A stretch of 64,000 nucleotides of DNA from Streptomyces sp. SID12501 (lineage in GTDB: Bacteria; Actinomycetota; Actinomycetes; Streptomycetales; Streptomycetaceae): NCBI RefSeq assembly GCF_010550245.1, contig NZ_JAAGLU010000030.1, positions 1 to 64,000 of the forward strand. Reading direction: 5' to 3'. Positions within the stretch are counted from its first letter, which is position 1; every line of letters starts with the position of its first letter. Shown in pieces: positions 59,756 through 64,000 of this stretch. Under the pieces are notes generated by a model. It did no database searches. It saw only the letters and a program-made list of their open reading frames with translations, and was not told the DNA's origin. The position numbers and the translations under genes are program-made.

Positions 59756-60541
59756 TCAGTGTCCGCGCAGATGGTGTCGCTTGCGCCAGGCCACCACGGT
59801 GCCCACCACGGCCGGTACGGCGATGAAGGCCATCGCGATCAGGAAGGCGGGGGAGGTCGGTGACGAGGCCTGGGCCCCGGCGACGACGTACGCGGCGGTG
59901 TTCGGGACGGACCCGAGGGCCGTCGCGATCAGGAACGGCAGCCAGCCCATGCGGGAGACGGCCGCGCAGTAGTTGGCGGCCCAGAAGGGCACCCCCGGGA
60001 ACAGCCTCGCCGCCATCATCGAGCGGAAGCCGTGCCGGCTGAGCTGGCCGTCCGCCGCCTGGAGCCAGCGGGCGCGCAGCAACGGGCGCAGGGCGTCCTG
60101 GCCGAGGACGCGGCCCAGGCCGAAGGCCGCCCCGGCGCCCAGGACCGTGCCCACGAGGGCGGCGGCGAGGCCCAGCTGGGAACCGAACAGCGCGCCCGCC
60201 GCGAGGTTCAGCAGCGGGCGTGGCACGAACGCCACGGTGCACAGCCCGTACGCGGCCCCGAAGACCATCGCCGCGGCGGCACCGCCGACCTGGGGCGGCC
60301 AGCCGTCGGCGAGCAGCCGCTGCGGTTCGAAGAGCAGGACACACGACGCGGCAGCACCGAGCAGCAGCACCAGGAGCGACAGCCGCGACCACGGTGAGAG
60401 CAGTGCTCTCGTGCAGCGCGCGGCGAGGCCGCCGACCGGGGCGACGACGATGACGGTGGGGGAGAGCGGGGCGAGCTCCGTGGCGATGGCCCGGGGAGTG
60501 GCCGTGGCGGTGCCCCCAGAGCGGGTGGTGGCATCGAGCAT
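59756..60541 (-). CDS. TVP38/TMEM64 family membrane protein (VTT domain)
   Basis: 261 aa with six hydrophobic segments. The VTT signature is present: FVPRPLLNLAAGALFGSQLG, GAAFGLGRVLGQDAL, and MMAARLFPGVPFWAANYCAA, the last being the conserved FPGxP-type re-entrant loop. DedA-superfamily members are lipid scramblases or flippases. ATG 60541 is leaderless-like, with TAGTGT just upstream on the minus strand. Confidence 0.9.
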   Translation of the reverse strand: MLDATTRSGGTATATPRAIATELAPLSPTVIVVAPVGGLAARCTRALLSPWSRLSLLVLLLGAAASCVLLFEPQRLLADGWPPQVGGAAAAMVFGAAYGLCTVAFVPRPLLNLAAGALFGSQLGLAAALVGTVLGAGAAFGLGRVLGQDALRPLLRARWLQAADGQLSRHGFRSMMAARLFPGVPFWAANYCAAVSRMGWLPFLIATALGSVPNTAAYVVAGAQASSPTSPAFLIAMAFIAVPAVVGTVVAWRKRHHLRGH

Positions 60542-60763
60542 TCGCCGACACTAACCGACGTGTATGTGTGATCGCCGTATGGTTCGTCTCAACGGTGGAA
60601 CAACAGGGGGGACTACCGGCGCGCCGGGTGACACGTGCGCCCACACCCTGCGGAAACTGCACGCCGTGACATGCGCCACGGTGATGGACGCGCCTGTCCC
60701 CTTTGGCTGTCGTTCGCGGAAAACCATTCGACGTACCGTGACGCGTCGGCGAGGATCGGCCTC
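60542..60763 (+). other. gene-free stretch before the small ORF and tuf3
   Basis: Contains the promoter of the VTT gene (minus) and TTCGAC (60727-60732), a possible -35 for the small ORF at 60764. Nothing else supported. Confidence 0.4.
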
Positions 60764-60865
60764 ATGTTCCGGTACGCCTTCCTCCTCGCAGCATCCGCAG
60801 TCGCGGATGCCCCGAAGGCTGCCGTCCCGATCATCGCGGCAGCCGTCGACGGCGCCCGAAGCTGA
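60764..60865 (+). CDS. 33-aa small ORF upstream of tuf3
   Basis: MFRYAFLLAASAVADAPKAA then VPIIAAAVDGARS, a short hydrophobic peptide. TTCGAC-18 bp-GAGGAT places a -10 seven bases before ATG 60764, so a leaderless start is possible. It ends 130 nt before tuf3, and GC-rich hairpin-forming sequence (CCCCGCAGGGGG) lies between. It may be a leader peptide controlling tuf3. Too short to test by eye. Confidence 0.4.
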   Translation: MFRYAFLLAASAVADAPKAAVPIIAAAVDGARS

Positions 60866-60995
60866 CCCTTCCCGGATCGTCCGGCGGACCCCGCAGGGGG
60901 AGGGTCGGCGAACTTCCTCGGGGTCCCCGTCCCGGCCGCGTTCTCCGCGCCGGGGCCAACACTCAGTACCACCGAAGAGGCTTCGAGGTACCGGC

Positions 60996-62177
60996 ATGTC
61001 CAAGACGGCATACATCCGCACGAAACCGCATCTCAACATCGGCACGATGGGCCACGTCGACCACGGCAAGACCACCCTGACCGCCGCCATCACCAAGGTG
61101 CTCGCCGAGCGCGGCTCCGGCACGTTCGTTCCGTTCGACCGGATCGACCGCGCCCCCGAGGAGGCCGCGCGGGGCATCACCATCAACATCGCGCACGTGG
61201 AGTACGAGACCGACACCCGGCACTACGCGCACGTGGACATGCCGGGTCACGCCGACTACGTCAAGAACATGGTCACCGGGGCCGCGCAGCTCGACGGGGC
61301 GATCCTCGTCGTGTCCGCGCTCGACGGGATCATGCCGCAAACCGCCGAACACGTCCTGCTGGCCCGGCAGGTGGGCGTCAACCACATCGTCGTCGCCCTC
61401 AACAAGGCCGACGCCGTCGACGACGGCGAGGACGCGGTGCTGACGGACCTCGTGGAGCTGGAGGTCCGCGAACTGCTCACCTCGCACGGCTACGGCGGCG
61501 ACGCGGTACCCGTCGTACGGGTGTCCGGCCTCAAGGCCCTTGAGGGGGACCCCCGTTGGACGGCGTCGATCGACGCGCTGCTCGACGCGGTGGACACGTA
61601 TGTACCCATGCCCGAGCGGTACGTGGACGCGCCGTTCCTGTTGCCGGTCGAGAACGTCCTCACGATCACCGGCCGGGGGACGGTGGTGACGGGTGCGGTC
61701 GAGCGCGGCACCGTCCGGGTGGGCGACCGGGTCGAGGTGCTGGGCGCGGACGTGGACACGGTCGTCACCGGCGTGGAGACCTTCGGCAAGCCCATGGAGG
61801 AGGCGCAGGCCGGGGACAGCGTGGCGCTGCTGCTGCGTGGGGTGCCACGGGACGCGGTCCGACGCGGCCACATCGTCGCGGCGCCCGGCAGTGTCGTGCC
61901 GAGCCGGCGGTTCTCCGCGCAGGTGTATGTGCTGTCCACCCGGGAGGGCGGGCGTACGACGCCGGTGGCGACGGGGTATCGGCCGCAGTTCTACATCCGT
62001 ACGGCGGATGTGGTCGGGGACGTCGATCTCGGTCGGATCGGGGTCGCGCGGCCCGGTGACACGGTCACGATGACCGTCGAGCTGGGGCGTGAGGTGCCTT
62101 TGGAGCCGGGGCTCGGGTTCGCCATCCGTGAGGGTGGGCGGACCGTGGGGGCGGGGACTGTGACAGCCGTCGTGTGA
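60996..62177 (+). CDS. tuf3: elongation factor Tu, second (tuf3-type) copy
   Basis: 393 aa. All G-motifs are intact: GHVDHGKTTLTAA (G1), RGITINIAHVEYET (G2), DMPGHADYVKNM (G3), NKADAVDD (G4). It has the divergent SKTAYIRTKPHLNIGTMGHV start and the PFDRIDRAPEEAARG loop that mark the streptomycete Tuf3, not the housekeeping Tuf1 of the str operon. Tuf3 is expressed under stress and stringent conditions in Streptomyces. ATG 60996 follows GAAGAGG loosely. Not in a ribosomal-protein operon here. Confidence 0.93.
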   Translation: MSKTAYIRTKPHLNIGTMGHVDHGKTTLTAAITKVLAERGSGTFVPFDRIDRAPEEAARGITINIAHVEYETDTRHYAHVDMPGHADYVKNMVTGAAQLDGAILVVSALDGIMPQTAEHVLLARQVGVNHIVVALNKADAVDDGEDAVLTDLVELEVRELLTSHGYGGDAVPVVRVSGLKALEGDPRWTASIDALLDAVDTYVPMPERYVDAPFLLPVENVLTITGRGTVVTGAVERGTVRVGDRVEVLGADVDTVVTGVETFGKPMEEAQAGDSVALLLRGVPRDAVRRGHIVAAPGSVVPSRRFSAQVYVLSTREGGRTTPVATGYRPQFYIRTADVVGDVDLGRIGVARPGDTVTMTVELGREVPLEPGLGFAIREGGRTVGAGTVTAVV

Positions 62178-62211
62178 GGGTGGTCGGGGTGCGTGAGGGA
62201 CCGCGGGACCG

Positions 62212-62245
62212 TTGTGGCTGGTCGCGCAGTTCCCCGCGCCCCTTT
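62212..62245 (+). repeat. dispersed Streptomyces repeat (GTGGCTGGTCGCGCAGTT type)
   Basis: TTGTGGCTGGTCGCGCAGTT followed by CCCCGCGCCCCTTT is a short repeat found in many copies in Streptomyces intergenic regions. It lies between tuf3 and the spermidine-synthase-like gene. Confidence 0.7.
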
Positions 62246-62262
62246 CCGGCGCTTCTCCCAGG

Positions 62263-62268
62263 CACAAT
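62263..62268 (+). promoter_or_regulatory. -10 element of the spermidine-synthase-like gene
   Basis: CACAAT ends 6 nt before GTG 62275, suggesting a leaderless message; no ribosome binding site is visible. Confidence 0.5.
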
Positions 62269-62274
62269 GAGAAA

Positions 62275-63123
62275 GTGAACGACGAGTCGATACCCGTTGC
62301 CCGTGCCGTCGATCACGGGTTCGCCAAGCTGATGCCCGACGTCGACCGTGAGCGTGCCTGGCTGCTCACGGTCGACGGGGCGCCTCAGTCGTACGTCGAT
62401 CTGGATGAGCCGACGCACCTGGAGTTCGAGTACGCGCGACGGCTCGGACACGTCCTGGACGTCGTCGCCGGGCCGGGGCGGGCGCTGGACGTGCTGCACC
62501 TCGGTGGGGGTGCGCTCACCCTGCCCCGGTACGTCGCCGTGACCCGGCCCGGTTCCCGGCAGGACGTCGTCGAGGCCGATCGCGGGCTGCTCGACCTGGT
62601 CGTGGAGCATCTGCCGCTCCCCGCCGACGCGGGCATCGCCCTGCACGCGGCCGACGCCCGCGCCTGGCTCGAAGCCGCGCCCGACGCCTCCGCCGATGTG
62701 ATCGTCGCCGACGTGTTCGGCGGCTCGCGCGTTCCGGCGCACCTGACGTCGCTGACGTACGCCGAAGAGGCCGGGCGGGTGCTGCGCGGTGACGGTGTCT
62801 ACCTCGCCAACCTGGCCGACTCGGCGCCCTTCGTCTTTCTGCGTTCCCAACTCGCCACCTTCTCAGCGGTGTTCGAGGAGCTGGCACTGATCGCCGAGCC
62901 GGGCGTCCTGCGGGGCCGCCGTTTCGGCAACGCGGTGCTCGTGGCCTCGCACCACCCCCTGGACCCGGCGGCCCTGTCCCGGCGCGTCGCCTCCGACGCC
63001 TTCCCGGCCAGGCTCGAACACGGGCCCGCGCTTAGGGACTTCATCGGGGGTGCGGTACCCGTACGGGACGAGGAGGCGGTGCCGTCACCGGTGCCGCCGC
63101 AGGGGGCGTTCGGTATCGGGTGA
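62275..63123 (+). CDS. spermidine synthase-like methyltransferase-fold protein
   Basis: 282 aa. Rossmann methyltransferase fold of the polyamine synthase type: VLHLGGGALTLPRYVAVTRPGSRQDVVEAD (the GGG-TLPR and acidic VVEAD cofactor motifs) and DVIVADVFGGSRVPAHLTS. It is shorter than SpeE and typical of actinobacterial orphan members that may act with a fused transporter. The polyamine substrate is unproven. GTG 62275 is the only good start. Confidence 0.87.
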   Translation: MNDESIPVARAVDHGFAKLMPDVDRERAWLLTVDGAPQSYVDLDEPTHLEFEYARRLGHVLDVVAGPGRALDVLHLGGGALTLPRYVAVTRPGSRQDVVEADRGLLDLVVEHLPLPADAGIALHAADARAWLEAAPDASADVIVADVFGGSRVPAHLTSLTYAEEAGRVLRGDGVYLANLADSAPFVFLRSQLATFSAVFEELALIAEPGVLRGRRFGNAVLVASHHPLDPAALSRRVASDAFPARLEHGPALRDFIGGAVPVRDEEAVPSPVPPQGAFGIG

Positions 63124-63159
63124 GGCTCGGAGGAGGAGACGAGGACAGCGGAACAGTCG

Positions 63160-64000
63160 TCAGCCGCCGGTGCTCTCCAACTCGCCCCGCACCGGCGCCT
63201 CCTGGGCCGTGTCCCGGGTGGCCTCCGTCGTGCGCCGGGTGAGGTTTCGTACGTCCCGTACTGACAGGGCGCCCGCCGTCACCAACACGACCAGGACCGC
63301 GCAGCCCCACAGGGACGGTGTGCGGCCGAAGGCGTGTTCCGCCGGGCCCGCCAGTGCCGTGGCGAGCGGGAGCATCGCGACCGAGCCGAACCAGTCGTAC
63401 GCGGAGACGCGGGAGAGCTTGTCCTCGGGGATCTCCTGATGCAGAGCGGTCATCCAGCTCACGCCGAACACCTCCTCCGTCGCGCCGGTCACGAACATCA
63501 CCGCGCAGAGCACGGCGATCGGCACCGGCACGGCGAGCGCGGCGGCCGGCAGGGCCAGCGGGAACACGCAGAGCGTGCCGGCGAGCAGCAGCCGACGTGG
63601 TTTCCAGCGCATCATCAGCACGGCCCCGGCGACCGTGCCGGCCCCGAACATGGCCAGCGCCAGCCCCCATGGCCCGGCCCCGCCCAGGCTGTCGCGTGCC
63701 ACGAGCGGGCCGTAGACCGACTGGGCGGCGCCGATGACCGCGTTGGCGACGGCGAACTGGACGACGATCACCCACAGCCACGACCGTCCGGCGAACTCCC
63801 GCCAGCCCTCCCGCAGATCGGCGAGCATCCCGCCGCCCGGCCGGCGCGCCGGGATGTGACTCACGTCGAGGAACGAGCGCAGCGCCCCGGCGATCGCGAA
63901 CGCCACCGCGTCCACCGCGAGGACCCAGCCGGGCCCGAGCACGGCGACCATCGCGCCGCCGACAGCCGCGCCGCCGAGTGCCGCGCTCTGCATGGCCATC
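63160..64000 (-). CDS. MFS transporter (truncated by the window end)
   Basis: The 279 residues visible run from the third or fourth membrane helix (QSAALGGAAVGGAMVAVLG) to the C-terminus and include about eight helices and a central loop DVSHIPARRPGGGM. It is like the macrolide/multidrug efflux branch of the MFS (NarK/EntS-like). The N-terminal third lies beyond position 64000, so the substrate class and start cannot be judged. Confidence 0.88.
   Translation of the reverse strand, partial: MAMQSAALGGAAVGGAMVAVLGPGWVLAVDAVAFAIAGALRSFLDVSHIPARRPGGGMLADLREGWREFAGRSWLWVIVVQFAVANAVIGAAQSVYGPLVARDSLGGAGPWGLALAMFGAGTVAGAVLMMRWKPRRLLLAGTLCVFPLALPAAALAVPVPIAVLCAVMFVTGATEEVFGVSWMTALHQEIPEDKLSRVSAYDWFGSVAMLPLATALAGPAEHAFGRTPSLWGCAVLVVLVTAGALSVRDVRNLTRRTTEATRDTAQEAPVRGELESTGG

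Overview
The window is chromosomal DNA of a Streptomyces or a very close actinomycete. The evidence is the very high G+C, G/C-ending codons, frequent GTG starts, the 5S rRNA sequence, the actinobacterial gene order after it, a tuf3-type second EF-Tu and dispersed intergenic repeats typical of Streptomyces. All calls were made by eye from sequence and family knowledge; no database search was run.

1-14.1 kb is conserved core. An rrn operon ends with 5S rRNA and its terminator. Then come a CDP-alcohol phosphatidyltransferase, a sugar-phosphate nucleotidyltransferase fused to a degenerate phosphomannomutase domain, the DUF881 / small basic protein / DUF881 trio, a GarA-like FHA protein, the MerR regulator FtsR, a DUF151 protein, a second MerR protein, DNA polymerase IV, a PRC-barrel protein, and gcvP behind a tandem glycine riboswitch. 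This is the order seen around pgsA2-garA-gcvB in mycobacteria.

14.1-34.9 kb is mostly single genes and divergent regulator/target pairs: a GCS2-type ligase, CPBP protease, PhzF-like enzyme, atypical orphan response regulator beside a PadR repressor, three EamA/DMT transporters (one behind a leader peptide and terminator), aldo/keto reductase with an XRE regulator, MocR regulator opposite two flavin-type oxidases, a LysR regulator, an isochorismatase-fold protein lacking its catalytic residues, a Rieske lipoprotein, and a HipA-like kinase overlapping a DUF3037 gene.

35-44.7 kb holds two SDR genes, an oligopeptide-binding lipoprotein, ung, a TPR-like gene, a DinB-fold protein, a Gfo/Idh oxidoreductase, lnt and a SnoaL-like gene. 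DNA polymerase IV, ung and the TPR-like gene share the same DNA-damage promoter motif (TTGTCAGTG-N8-TAnnnT).

44.7-54.4 kb is the accessory region and the main point of interest. A DUF4291 gene is cut in two by 7.2 kb of DNA bounded by 17-bp inverted repeats and a perfect 9-bp direct repeat. Four internal copies of a 43-bp palindrome, each equal to a right end, a 9-bp core and a left end, divide the insert into five cassettes of about 0.8-2.1 kb. They carry small orphan genes, several of immunity-protein type. A second, intact DUF4291 gene lies inside, reversed; a third fragment and a DUF1877 gene lie just outside. A transposase C-terminal fragment sits beside the right end.

54.4-64 kb returns to core-like genes: an SDR, a 59-aa protein, uppP, a three-gene sugar-type operon (Gfo/Idh, DUF6807, cupin) with a strong promoter and LacI-type operator, a VTT-domain membrane protein, tuf3 with an upstream small ORF, a spermidine-synthase-like protein, and a truncated MFS transporter. 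Many genes here appear leaderless, with a -10 hexamer 6-7 nt before the start codon.
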